Origin: Muscardinus avellanarius
Lineage: Eukaryota; Chordata; Mammalia; Rodentia; Gliridae
Assembly (NCBI GenBank): GCA_963383645.1
Contig: OY726563.1
Location: 42,426,331 to 42,490,330 of the forward strand
Direction of reading: 5' to 3'
Length of the DNA stretch: 64,000 nt
Position 1 is the stretch's first letter; each line of letters starts with the position of its first letter. Below the pieces are notes generated by a model that was given only the letters and a program-made list of their open reading frames with translations, had not been told where the DNA came from and did not search any database. Positions 37,756 to 48,289 of this stretch are shown one piece after another. A program made the translations under genes and the position numbers.

Positions 37756-37950
37756 CCAGGCATGGTGGCACATGTTGTGATCCAAGCATTTGGGAGGCTG
37801 AGACTGGAGGATCGCGGTTCGCGGACAGCCTCAGCTACTTAGTGAGGCCCTCTGCAACTCAGTGTGAACTGGTTTCAAAATAAAGAATAAAAAATAGGGC
37901 AGAAGGTATAGCTCGGAGGTAGAATGCCCCTAGGTTCCATCCCCAGACCC
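37756..37950 (+). repeat. B1-dID SINE
   Basis: CCAGGCATGGTGGCACATG start, TTCCATCCCCAGACCC end. Part of the flank (AAGAAGGCAATCTGCA) is repeated after the tail at about 37975, a probable TSD. Confidence 0.87.
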
Positions 37951-38079
37951 GAAAAAAATATATAAAAATTAAAAAAGAAGGCAATCTGCATCGCCTTCTA
38001 TGAAGTGGGGGGAGGTGAGCATGGAGATGAAGGACCATGGGCTCCACAAGACCACCATCCCACATGAGAACAATTCAAA

Positions 38080-38345
38080 ATATGAATTGAAATTGGACAA
38101 AAGACATTGGTTCCTCCAAACCCAATTCTGACCAATCATAAAAGAGCAGATGGGGCACTTCAGTAAGGTTTAAAAGCCTACCTCCCAAGTGCTGTGGGGC
38201 TACTCTCTTCCTCTCTTTTAAGGACCCCTCCCCCCGTGTGGAGAGCTGTTTTTGTCTTCTATATTTCCTTGACTTGAAATAAGCTTTCACATTTCTATAC
38301 CTTTCCTTAGTCTTTGGACTTCACTCATTGAAATCCACTGGACCC
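38080..38345 (+). mobile_element. Possible ERV LTR fragment
   Basis: CCAATCATAAAAGAGCAG, a GGTTTAAAAGCC TATA-like box, GGGGCTACTCTCTTCCTCTC and a degenerate poly(A) site (TTGAAATAAGCTTTC) in that order suggest a gammaretrovirus-type LTR. No matching partner LTR or internal region is seen. Confidence 0.4.
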
Positions 38346-38469
38346 TTTAAGAGGAGACACCCCATTTTACTACCGCTACCACTTACTCTCTGTTGGGTAT
38401 TAAGTTATCTCAGTTATCTCTGTATCTCAGTTATCTCTTCTGTCATATTGAGATATTACTGTCTGACCT

Positions 38470-38615
38470 ATTTTTTTTTATTCTTCATTCTGAAACCGGG
38501 TCTCACTGAGTTGCAGAGGGCCTCACTAAGTAGCTGAGGCTGTCCGCGAACTGTGATCCTCCAGGTCTCAGCCTCCCGAATGCTGGGATTACAAGCGTGC
38601 ACCACCACGCCCGGC
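38470..38615 (-). repeat. B1-dID SINE, antisense, B1 half and linker
   Basis: ATTCTTCATTCTGAAACCGGG start, CACCACCACGCCCGGC end. Confidence 0.85.
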
Positions 38616-38956
38616 TGACCTAGAGCATTATTGTAAAACATAACTAAGATGAGTAGTGTGCAGAAAAATTCCACTGGGTGCTCAAAAGATGGTGTTTCCA
38701 CTTCTACTTGACTCTAGTGAAGTAACTCGAGCTCCTCTGTTCACAGCTATTTGCCTTTCTTTGGGGGAGTTCGAAATTCACCAGGACAGCAGTACAAATC
38801 ACTCAGCTGAAAGGGAGACCCTGGGCAACCTCAGTGCTCTGCGTAGGCTTCTCTGAGGAACTGTTCATTTTGAGGAGCAGCCTGCTGGAAGGAAGCACCA
38901 GATGTACTCCTTGTGCCCACCGCAGTCCCTTTTCTGTTGTTAGAATACCCAAGACT

Positions 38957-39355
38957 GGTCGGGCGTGGTGGCACACGCTTGTAATCCCTATGCTTAGGAG
39001 GCGGAGACAGGAGGATTGCACAAGTTCAAAGCCAGCCTCTCTGGTTTAAGAGACCCTGTTTCCAAATAGAAATATAAAATAGGTCTGGGAGTGTAGCCCA
39101 GAGGTAGAAGGGTTTCCAGGAACCCCAGTACCACACACACAAAAAAAAGAATAAAAAAAAAAAGGAATACCCGAGACTGGATACTTTTTTTGTTTGTTGT
39201 TCTGAGGATTGAACCCAGGGGCATTGTACCCTGAGCCCTTTTTATTTTTTATTTTGAAGGCTCTCACTAAGTAGCTGAGGCTGGCTTCCAACCTGCACTC
39301 CTCCGTCTCAGCCTCCCAAGTACTGAGATTACAGGCATGTGCCACTGTGCCCAAT
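38957..39355. repeat. Young sense SINE and older antisense SINE
   Basis: A sense young copy at 38957-39134 (TTTCCAGGAACCCCAGTACC end) flanked by GAATACCCAAGACTGG and GAATACCCGAGACTGG, a 16-bp TSD with one mismatch. An antisense older copy follows at 39190-39355. Confidence 0.9.
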
Positions 39356-39359
39356 TGCA

Positions 39360-40040
39360 GTTCTACTTTTAAAGGAAACTTGGTGGAGGGTAGGTATGGG
39401 AAAGTATGCGAGGATGACATTAGTCTGGTAATCACAAGATGGTTTATGGTGGTCTGGTGATTTTCCGAATTGTTGAAATGATCTCCATTGTCTAATCAGT
39501 AGATACTGCTGAAATTCTTCCATTAAATAGGTTCCTTAAGGTATCTCTCTTCTTTAAACTATTTGGAGAGGATAACTGAACAGTGAATAATAAACGAATA
39601 AATTTTGGTTAACTTTAAGATTTACAGATTTCCCAGAATTTAGGAGTGACAGGCCTAGGAGAGAGACTGATGTCTTCAGAGATAGCTTAGGGACAGAGCT
39701 CCTAAATTCACTAAAGAGTCTATTGTTTGTGAGTTTCACACACCTGTGATCTCTTGAAAGGGCTCTTTGTGTGACTGAATGTCCTCTGATTCTTTCATCT
39801 TTCTGAGGTTTTAACAAAAGGTGGTACAATCACACACTCAGATTTTCCTCTATGTCATACATTCCTAATCGCACTCCCAAGTCATTTCTTAATTTTAGCA
39901 GCTATTGTTATCTAGAGAGGCTGAGAATTATCAAGTAAGGGCCCCTTTTGGTTGAGCAGTTTTTCCCACTCTGAAAACCCTAAATGGATTGCTCTTCAAT
40001 TTTACTATAAGCATCAAGAAAAGAAACACCTTCAACACTG
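39360..40040. other. Unique intergenic stretch
   Basis: No gene or repeat recognised. The open frame at 39554-39829 has no protein-family look. Confidence 0.5.
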
Positions 40041-40048
40041 CTTGGAAA

Positions 40049-40049
<1 letters not shown>

Positions 40050-40111
<62 letters not shown>

Positions 40112-40124
40112 CGCGCGCGCGCAA
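40050..40124. repeat. (TG)n(CG)n microsatellite
   Basis: GT run with one interruption (GTTTGTG), ending in GTGCGCGCGCGCGC. Strongly alternating purine-pyrimidine. Confidence 0.95.
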
Positions 40125-40310
40125 AGGATTGAACCCAGGGGCCTTCTACCTCCCTACTACACCCATAGCCCTTTTTAAAATTTTGAAACAGGATCTCACT
40201 GTGTTGCTGATGGTCTTGTGAAATTGCTAAGGCTGTTTTTAAATCTACAATCCTCCTGTCTCAGCCTCCCAAGTACTAGTATTACAAGCGTGGGCCACTA
40301 TGTCTGGCTG
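40125..40310 (-). repeat. B1-dID SINE, antisense
   Basis: AGGATTGAACCCAGGGGCC start, CGTGGGCCACTATGTCTGGC end. Confidence 0.85.
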
Positions 40311-40439
40311 CTTGGAAATTTTAACTATACTCATCACTTAAATGTTATACTTTCCACATAACTGCAGTCAACAATTCTAATAAACTTTCTTCTACTATAT
40401 AACATGTGTTTCTCATATCATGTGCCTGCCACTTAGTAA

Positions 40440-40740
40440 GACTATAATAAAGTTTTACTGTTGCTATTATAATATATACAGTGGAATAAACAGCACCTGT
40501 CTCCAGGTCGTTGTGAGAATTTCATGATAGTATATGTAAAACTTCCAGGCATATTGTGGATATATGGATCCCTTCTCTTTCCTTCTGTCATGGCCTGAAT
40601 GTTTTTGGCCTCCCCCAATTCAAATGGCGAAGCCTTAATGGCCAGTGTGGATGTACTTGGAGTAAGGAAATTGTTGCCTATTAAGTCCTAAGATTTCAAT
40701 TCTAGAATTATTTCAATAAATGTTACACAGCTGAAATAAA
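40440..40740. repeat. MIR relic and MaLR LTR fragment (probable)
   Basis: 40440-40560 resembles MIR (CACCTGTCTCCAGGTCGTTG, TGTGAGAATTTCATGATAG). 40588-40690 resembles a MaLR LTR start (CATGGCCTGAATGTTTTTGG, AATGGCCAGTGTGGATGTAC). Confidence 0.45.
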
Positions 40741-40834
40741 ATAGGGCAGAAATCATAGTCTAGAGCTTACATATCATTATATATTCATATACACGTGGAA
40801 TCATATATCTATATACATATGTATATTTTTGTTA

Positions 40835-40946
40835 CTGGGAATTTAACCCAGGGGCATTCTACCTCCAAGCTACACACCCAGTGCAACTTTTTTTTTTTTT
40901 TTTTGGTTGTGGTACTGGGGTTCCTGGAAGCCCTTCTACCTCCGGG

Positions 40947-41005
<59 letters not shown>

Positions 41006-41007
41006 CG

Positions 41008-41063
<56 letters not shown>

Positions 41064-41310
41064 AATTTGGAAACAGGGTCACTTAAACCAACGAGGCTGG
41101 CTTCAAACCTGAGCAATCCCCCTGTCTCCGCCTCCCAAGCATGGGGATTACAAGCGTGCGCCACCACGCCCAACCCAGTGCAACTTTTTTATATCTTATT
41201 TGGAAACAGGGCCTTACTAGAATGCTGAATGCCTTGCTAAGTTGCCAAGGCTGACTTTAAACCTGCGATCTTTCTGTCTCAGCCTCCCAAGTACTGGATT
41301 ACAAGTGTTC
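40835..41310 (-). repeat. Young SINE with internal microsatellite, nested in an older SINE
   Basis: The older antisense unit (40835-40894 and 41174-41310) is split by a young antisense copy (40895-41173) flanked by CCCAGTGCAACTTTTTT, a perfect 17-bp TSD (40878-40894, 41174-41190). Inside the young copy, the dID/linker part is replaced by (TC)n 40951-40977, (CA)n 40979-41006, (AT)n 41016-41048 and a T-run. Confidence 0.93.
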
Positions 41311-41402
41311 ACTATACACTTGGATGAAATTATATATTTTAATTGTTGTCATTATTCACCTATTACGTGTCTACAAAGAATAGTACTTTAAAATACAATA
41401 TT

Positions 41403-41590
41403 TAGCCAGGCGTGGTGGCGCACGCTTGTAATCCCCGCGCTTGGGAGGCAGAGACAGGAGGATCGCGCAGGTTCGAAGCCAGCCGCGCGCGCGCTGGCTT
41501 AGGAGACCCTGTTTCCAAATAAAAATGTAAAAATAGGTCTGGGAGTGTAGTCCGGAGATAGAAGGGCTTCCAGGAACCCCAGTACCACCA
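41403..41590 (+). repeat. Young-subfamily B1-dID SINE
   Basis: GCCAGGCGTGGTGGCGCACG start, CTTCCAGGAACCCCAGTACC end. An extra CGCGCG in AGCCGCGCGCGCGCTGGC shows CpG-tract slippage. Confidence 0.92.
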
Positions 41591-41675
41591 AAAAAAAAAT
41601 AAAATAAAATAAAATACAATATTTAGAACATGATCTTTATATAATGGAATTTGCTTTTTGTTGTTTTTGCTGTTG

Positions 41676-42380
41676 TTGTTGTTACTGGGGATTGAACTCA
41701 GAGGCATTCTAACTCGAGCCACACACCCCAGCCCTATTTTATTTTTCATTTTGAAACAGGGCCTCTCTAAGGTGCAGAGGCTGGCCTAAACCCCATAATC
41801 CTCCTGTCTCGGCCTCCAAAGTACCGGGATACAGATGTGTACCACCATGCCCAGCTTTGATTTAATGAAAGTAGAAGCCCTATTAGAAGACACACATGTG
41901 CCCACTCCTGTATTCTACCTCTCACTTTCTTTTATTCTTTTCTTTTCTTTTCTTTTTTAGGTACTGGGATTTGAGCCCAGGGGCATTCTACCTCCAAGCT
42001 ATACCCCCAGCCCTATTTTTTTTTTTTTTTTGGTGATACTGGGTGTGGAACCCAAAGGCTTTCTACCTCTGGGCTATACTCCCAGACCTATTTTTTAATA
42101 TTTTATTTGGAAACGGTCTCACTAAGTTGCTGAGAGCCTCACTAAGTATCTGAGGGTGGCTTCAAACCTGTGCGATCCTCCTGTCTCGGTCTCCCAAGCG
42201 CGGGGATTAAAAGCATGCACTGCCACACCTGGCCCTAGCCCTATTTTTTATTCTTTATTTTGAAACAGGGTCTCACTGAGATGCGGAGGGCCTAAGTAGC
42301 TGAGGCTGTTCACGAACCGCGATCCTTCTGTCTCAACCTCCTGAATGCTAGGATTACAAGCGCCTACCACCACGCCCGGC
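41676..42380 (-). repeat. Antisense SINE cluster with nested insertion
   Basis: A copy at 41676-41856. An older copy at 41957-42017 plus 42237-42380 is split by a CpG-rich unit at about 42030-42232, with AGCCCTATTTTTT on both sides. Confidence 0.85.
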
Positions 42381-42479
42381 TTTTATTCTATGAAGTCCAT
42401 GTGAAGACACAGTAAGAAGGGGACTGCCTAAAAATCAAGAGCTCAAAACCAGCTTGCCTCTATAAAAATAGAACAAAAA

Positions 42480-42577
42480 TAAAAAATAAACCAGGCTGGC
42501 CTCGAACTTGCTATCCTCCTGCCTCAATTATCCAAGTAGCTGGGAGTACAGACATGTACTGCTACACCTGGCTGTAA
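42480..42577 (-). repeat. B1 monomer, antisense
   Basis: CCAGGCTGGCCTCGAACTTG to CTACACCTGGCT, resembling a B1 element without the dID part. Confidence 0.65.
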
Positions 42578-42659
42578 ACACCTGCCTTTAAAAACAACAG
42601 CATTTGTCTTTCTGTTATTATAAAATAAATATTTATTGTAAAACAATTAGAACATTTTT

Positions 42660-42844
42660 TTTGGTAGTACTGGGGTTCCTGGAAACCCTTCTACCTCTGG
42701 GCTACACTCCCAGACCTATTTTATACTTTTTTTATTTTGGAAACAGGGTCTCTTAAGCCAGTGCGGCTGGCTTCGAACCTGCGCAATCCTCCTCTCTCTG
42801 CCTCCCAAGTGCGGGGATTACAAGCGTGTGCCACCACGCCCAGT
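42660..42844 (-). repeat. Young-subfamily B1-dID SINE, antisense, 16-bp TSD
   Basis: CAATTAGAACATTTTT is duplicated perfectly at 42644-42659 and 42845-42860. Complete copy with the diagnostic TTCCTGGAAACCCTTCTACC. Confidence 0.95.
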
Positions 42845-43059
42845 CAATTAGAACATTTTTATAAAATTTTCAAAAAATTAGAAAATCATTAAGAAAGCAA
42901 AATCGCTTACAATTCCTTGATTCAAAAATACCACTGCTAAGTTCGAAGTGGGTTTGTTTTTATTATTCTATATCTGACAGTTCATACCATGAAGTTTTTC
43001 TAAAGAAGCCACATCCATATTAAAGACTTCACAAAGGGCTTAGCCTTGACCAACCAGAA

Positions 43060-43407
43060 CATATCAATTGCAGAGGGAAGGAATGTTACCTTGGGCTCTC
43101 TTGGGCATCTTTAATAGCCAATTACTTAAACTTCATTTTTATCTTATCTAACCTTCTCATAACTGAAACATAAGCTTCCCAGAAAGTATTACTAAGCTAA
43201 GCAGATGTCTAGCCTCTACTATGATAATATCTGAGACCTATGGAAAATCCCCTGCCTATCTAATGCTCCCTTTTGCCAGTGTAATTGTCAAGTGTATTGA
43301 TTTATGACTTTTATTTTGTTCTGTGACTATAAAAGTTCATGTAACCTCTTCCACAATGGAACATGTCATTCAGGTAACTTGAATCCCTGCTCCCTGGCCT
43401 TGGTCAG
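43060..43407 (+). mobile_element. Possible ERV LTR fragment
   Basis: GTTCTGTGACTATAAAAGTTC (TATA-like), then CCCTGCTCCCTGGCCTTGGTC, the usual downstream composition of class I LTRs. No paired LTR is visible and the 5' limit is uncertain. Confidence 0.35.
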
Positions 43408-43424
43408 TGTAATGGTTTGGATTT

Positions 43425-43440
43425 AGAATGTCCCCCTAGC
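43425..43440. repeat. Target-site duplication, left copy (composite element A)
   Basis: AGAATGTCCCCCTAGC, 16 bases, identical to 44176-44191. Confidence 0.93.
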
Positions 43441-44175
43441 GGTTAGGCCAGTGCCGGGGCCAGCGGCTGGCATCGGAGCCTTCCGTGAAGCAAGGCCGCT
43501 ACTGAGGCCTCCGAGGCCTGGATCGGAGCCTGCCGAGGGGTTAGGCCGATGCCGGGGCCATCGGCTAGCATCGGAGCCTGCTGTGAGGAAGGCCGGTGCT
43601 GGGGCCTCTGAGGCCGGGATCAGAGCCAGCTGAGGGGTTAGGCCAGTGTCGGGGCCAGCGAGACCAGAATCGGGGCCTCCTATGAGGCAAGGCCGCTGCT
43701 TGAGCCAGCGAGGTCTGGATCAGTCCACCAGGTAGCCAGGCCACAACTGGGGCTGTCAAGAGTGGGATCGGTACTTGCAAAGCGGCATGCACAGAGAAAC
43801 ATCGCAGAAAATTAAAACCAGATGCTTCCTCTAATCAGCAATAACTAGGAGGAAAGGGGCAACAGGAAGAGGTCAAGCTATAGAAAGGGCCCTATAGTGA
43901 AGCAATTAAGGTGACCAATCAGAGGGTATGGAATAGGGGAGGATGGAGCCTCTTTAAAAAGCAGGAGGTACATAAACATATGTATCAAAGTTAATCACCA
44001 AACAAGCATGGGATCGAGGGAAGGGGAGGGAATGGGATGGGGACTGGATGAGGGCTAATTGGATGATGTGTGCTTGTATATCCTCTTAAGTATTGTATTC
44101 CAATGTAATGTATGATTACAATGCACCAATAAAAATAAATTTTAAAAAATTACCTTTATGAAAAAGAAAAAAAAA
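43441..44175 (+). mobile_element. Composite VNTR-L1 retroelement, copy A (5'-truncated)
   Basis: 735 bp of insertion between perfect 16-bp duplications. 43441-43763 is a GC-rich tandem array of about 50-bp units (types alternate between GAGGGGTTAGGCC and TGAGGCAAGGCC). 43764-about 43975 is a unique tail (GCATGCACAGAGAAACATC). About 43976-44145 is an L1 3' UTR (ATCAAAGTTAATCACC, GGGAGGGAATGGGATGGG, CAATGCACCAATAAAA), followed by an A-rich end. No protein is encoded. Insertion starts inside the array, a typical 5' truncation. Confidence 0.9.
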
Positions 44176-44191
44176 AGAATGTCCCCCTAGC
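44176..44191. repeat. Target-site duplication, right copy (composite element A)
   Basis: AGAATGTCCCCCTAGC, directly after the A-rich tail. Confidence 0.93.
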
Positions 44192-44569
44192 CCTCATAGA
44201 AACCAGGAAACCTTGGTGGAGGTGGGGCTTGGTTGCCAAGGAGGGGTCACTGGGGCTGTGGCCTTGGTGATTAAGGTTCCTCCTTCCCTTGCTCTCTTTC
44301 TTGTTTTGGGCTTTCAAGATGTGTGAGCAGAGCTTTACTTACCTTACTCTTGCCCTCTTTCTGCTTTTTACTGCCAGGCCCTGAGCTCTGCAGACCCAGC
44401 CTGACATGAATTGAAACCCTGAAGTCTCCAGAACTGTTAGAAAATAACTATATATTCCTCTAAGTATGTAGTGGTCTGGTATTTGTATCTCATAAGGGAA
44501 AATGTTGACTGAGACAACCGCTCATATTTGGTTCAGAATAAACTATTTTCATATTTTATTTTTTGGTTT

Positions 44570-44945
44570 TGGTACTGGGTATTGAAACCAGAAGCATTCT
44601 AACTCTGGGACATACCCCCAGCCCTTTATATTTTTATTTTGAAACAGAGTCTTGCTAAGTTGCTGAGGCTGGCCTCGAACCTGCAATCTACCTATCTCAG
44701 CTTCCCAAGTACTGGGTTTACAGGCATGTGCCACCGTGTCCATTTGGCTTCCTTTCTTTTCTCTGTGTCTTTCTTTTTTGTGTGTGATACTGGGGATTGA
44801 ACCCAGGAACATTCTACCTCTGAGCTATACCCCCAGCTCCAATTATTTTTAGTTTGAAACAGGGTCTCACTAAGTTACAGAGGGCCTCACCCCATTCTCA
44901 GCCTCCCAAGTACTGGGATTACAGACATGTGCTACCATACCTGGT
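44570..44945 (-). repeat. Two antisense B1-dID SINEs
   Basis: Copies at 44570-44755 and 44785-44945. The unique stretch that follows to 45490 shows nothing recognisable. Confidence 0.85.
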
Positions 44946-45492
44946 TCTTACATCTTTTAAAGCAGAGTCATAATGTTATATTCAAAGTACATACAAACAC
45001 GTGTGTATGCACGTACACACACAAATAGAATTGGAATAATGCTGATCCACGTGACTTTATATTCTTTTTTCCTCCCACTTAACATTTATTGAAGCAGATT
45101 GCTCTCCACAGATGTCTTTTCCTTCAGAATGATTTCTCTCCTGGGCTTTTGACTTCCTGATCTCTAGGATCCTGGGCCAGTTCCAGCTTGTTTTGGGCCC
45201 TGGCTCCAAGCCCAGAGGAGCTTTGCCCCTATAGACCTACCTCAGGCCACGTGATTTCTCAGCAACTATGTTTTCATGTGCAACCTCCCAGCGGAGAAGG
45301 GGATGATATGATGGCTCTGGGAACAGGTTAAAGAAGCAGACCAGAACCTGTAAATCCCTTAAGTCACAGATTCAGTCCTCCTTTACTAAATTAAAGCACA
45401 GCAACAGAATCCAAACCATAGGCTAGGATTTGTGCCTATGGGGCAAAGGAATGTAAAATGTGTCCTGTGTTAACAAGAATATCCCAGGGTTA

Positions 45493-45690
45493 GCTCAGCA
45501 CAGTGGCATATACCTGCAGTCCCAGAACTTGGAAGGCTAAGACAGAAGGATCACATGTTCAAGGCCAGCCTCAGCCACTTACCGAGACCCTTGCCAACTT
45601 AGTGAGACCCTGTTTCTATTTTGTAAATTTAAAAAAGGGGATTGGTGTAGCTCAGAGGCAGAATGTCCTGGGTTCAATCTACGGTACAAA
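45493..45690 (+). repeat. B1-dID SINE
   Basis: CTCAGCACAGTGGCATATAC start, TTCAATCTACGGTAC end. 45691-46250 is unique and AT-rich. Confidence 0.84.
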
Positions 45691-46254
45691 AAAAAAAGCC
45701 CAGAATTATTAATGATCCAATGATAAATGTCATCCCACAGCTGTGCCTTCAACATTAGCCAAAACACGCATGTATTTCACAAAGGAGAGTCTGTAATACT
45801 GTAAACATCTTGAGGAATGGCTACATTAACATTCCACTGCATTTGCCATTTTGTTACATAATTTTTAAAAGATAACCTCTCTTCGCATTAAAAACGGCAG
45901 GAAATATATTAAAGAAAAAAGAATATCTCAAACAAGTAATGCAATTAAACCTCCACTAGTTGGAGGAATAATTTGTGCCTTGGTTCAAGCTTGAGCTGCC
46001 TAGAGGGAACTGATAATGGGGTGCTTCCAAATGCTAGTGGCAGGGGAGTAGGGGACGGCAAAGAACATAAACAGGCAAATCATGGAATCAATATGAACAG
46101 CCAATAGCGCAACACCACATTTGGTCTCGTTTGTAATCAAAGAAGTATAAATTAATATTGAAAAACATTGCTGTCCAGGAATGGAAAGAGCAAAAGGGGC
46201 ACCTCCAATAGCAGGTGGATATGGTCTTTAGAGGAGCCATCTGGAGCCCAGAGC

Positions 46255-46420
46255 TATGGTACATACCACTGAACCTGTAATCCCAGTACTTGGGAGGCTG
46301 GAACAGGAGGATCACAGGTTTGAGGCTAGCCTCAGCTACTTAGTGAGACCCTGTTTCCAAATTAATAAGACTGGGGGTAAATCTCAGAGATAGAGTATCC
46401 CTGAGTTCAGTCAGTACAAA
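46255..46420 (+). repeat. B1-dID SINE
   Basis: TATGGTACATACCACTGAACC start and a short TGAGTTCAGTCAGTAC end. Confidence 0.8.
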
Positions 46421-46609
46421 AAATACCATGTCTAAAGAGGATGGTAAGTGGTCCAAAATTAGCATCTGTGATTACTTCATAGCAAAAAGGAGCATGATGG
46501 GACATGTCATATAACAACCATGTCACTCACTCTGAATCGGAATTGTTCAGATACTAAGAATTCTGGAAAGGAGATCCAGAATTCTTGTGTTTTTTTGGGT
46601 TCGCTGCTA

Positions 46610-46930
46610 GTCAAATCCTACTAATTGGAATCTTCCATTGTCACCTTGCACATGCTCACTATGGAAGGGTCGGGCTTCCAGGCTCAGATATCCACCGAGA
46701 GTAAAGCCCCTCCAAATAATTCTGTCTGTTCAACAAATAGATATAGGATTCTCTTCCTCCCTTTTTCTTCCCTATTCAAAGAGCCAGGTACAAAGGCCTA
46801 AGCATTCTTAATTCACAACATTTTGCCATCTGGTTCTTCCTTTGTTCGTATATACCCTGCCTCTCTCCTGTATGGCAGCAGTTCCCTCTCTCTCCCCAAC
46901 CCTACTGATATCTCCACAATAAACACTTCT
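46610..46930 (+). mobile_element. Possible ERV LTR fragment
   Basis: Pyrimidine-rich region with CGTATATACCCTGCC TATA-like sequence and ACAATAAACACTTCTGCC, a poly(A) signal in LTR-like spacing. No partner or internal genes. Confidence 0.35.
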
Positions 46931-47009
46931 GCCTACTTTAAAAAATATTTCTAATATTAGATCCAGGGACATTCTGCCTTCATGCTACACCCAGGCCCCC
47001 TTCTTTTGC

Positions 47010-47760
47010 TACTGGGGATTGAACCCAGGGGCATTCTACCTCTGAGCTACACCCTCCCGACCATTTTTTTTTTTTTGGTGGTACTGGGGTTCCTGGAAGG
47101 CCTTCTACCTCCGGGCTACACTCCCAGACATATTTTATATTTTTATTTGGAAACAGGGTCTCCTAAGCCAGCGCACACAGCTGGCTTCGAACCTGCGCGA
47201 TCCTCCTGTCTCCGCCTCCCAAGCGCAGGAATTACAAGAGTGTGCCACCACACCCGGCCATTTTTTTATACTTCATTTTGAAACAGGGTCTTGCTAAGTT
47301 GCAGAGAGCCTCACTAAGTAGCTGAGGCTGGTCTCAAGCCTGCAATCCTCCTGTCTCAGCCTCCTAAGTACTGAGATTAACGAGCATGTTCCACCATGCC
47401 CAGCTACCCCCATCCCTTTTTATCTTTTTCTTTTTTGCGGTACAGGGGATGGAACCCAGGGGCATTCAACTTCCATGCTACACCCCCAGCCCTATTTGTT
47501 ATTCTTTATTTTGAAACAGGGTCTCACTGAGTTCCAAAGGGCCTCACTAAGTAGCTGAGCCTGTCCTTGAACTGCGATCTTCCTGTCTCAGCCTCCCAAA
47601 TGCTAGGATTACAAGCGTGCACCACCATGCCCGGCCCCTTTTTATCTTTTATTTTTAAATATGGCTTTGCTAAGTTGCTGATGGTCTCACTAAGTTGCTG
47701 AGCCTAGCCTCCACCATGTGCTCCTCCTGTCATAGCCTCCCAAGCACTGGGATGCCTGGC
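47010..47760 (-). repeat. Antisense SINE cluster with nested young copy
   Basis: An older unit (47010-47065 and 47262-47405) is split by a young copy at about 47073-47260 (CGCACACAGCTGGC variant). Further copies lie at 47433-47636 and 47637-47760. GACCATTTTTTT and GGCCATTTTTTT flank the young copy. Confidence 0.87.
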
Positions 47761-47984
47761 TTTGCCCACTCTAAACAATGATTTTCGCCTCAGATACCTC
47801 CATTTCCCCCACTGCTCCAATGCTTTTGCACAATCACTCTATCCCCATTGCCTGCACGAATGAACTTCCCACTTCTCATCAGGTATCACTGTTGTCTTTA
47901 TAAATCATCTCAATTCCAGAACCATGCTTTCCACTCAAAATACACTACCTCTCCCAGGAAAGGCGATAGTAATAGCCTAGTAGT

Positions 47985-48150
47985 TACTAGTAATTGAGTC
48001 CTTCCTCTATATTAGCTCTGTGTCCAGCACTTTGCATAGATTATTACTTGTTACAGTGGCCCTATGAGTTAGATATGTCCGCTTATTTTATATTTATCCC
48101 CATTGATATGAGAAACTGCAACTCTAAAAATTTGTAACTGTCTGCCTCTA
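47985..48150 (+). repeat. MIR relic
   Basis: CAGCACTTTGCATAGATTAT, CCTATGAGTTAGATATG and CCCCATTGATATGAGAAACT follow the MIR 3' pattern. Confidence 0.65.
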
Positions 48151-48289
48151 GAAATGTAGACTCCATTGTTGCCTTTTATTCTTTATTATTTTCTTTTATT
48201 ATGTATTATTTACTTATTATTATTATTATCTCTAGAGAGCATCTCTAGATTTGTAGACTCCATTGTTGTCATTTTTCTTTGTTGGAGGG

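Larger units (their letters stand above)
43408..44516 (+). mobile_element. MaLR-type solo LTR, interrupted
   Basis: Starts TGTAATGGTTTGGATTTAG and ends GACTGAGACA, with GGTGGGGCTTGG, CCAGGCCCTGAGCTC-type and CTCCAGAACTGTTAGAAAAT segments of the MST/THE/ORR1 LTR layout. A composite retroelement (43441-44175) is inserted about 33 bases from its 5' end. Confidence 0.75.

Noticed and set aside
43451..43792. GC-rich frames in the composite element as a gene or CpG-island promoter
   Set aside because: Frames follow the 50-bp VNTR, start and stop arbitrarily, and are not kept between copies A and B.
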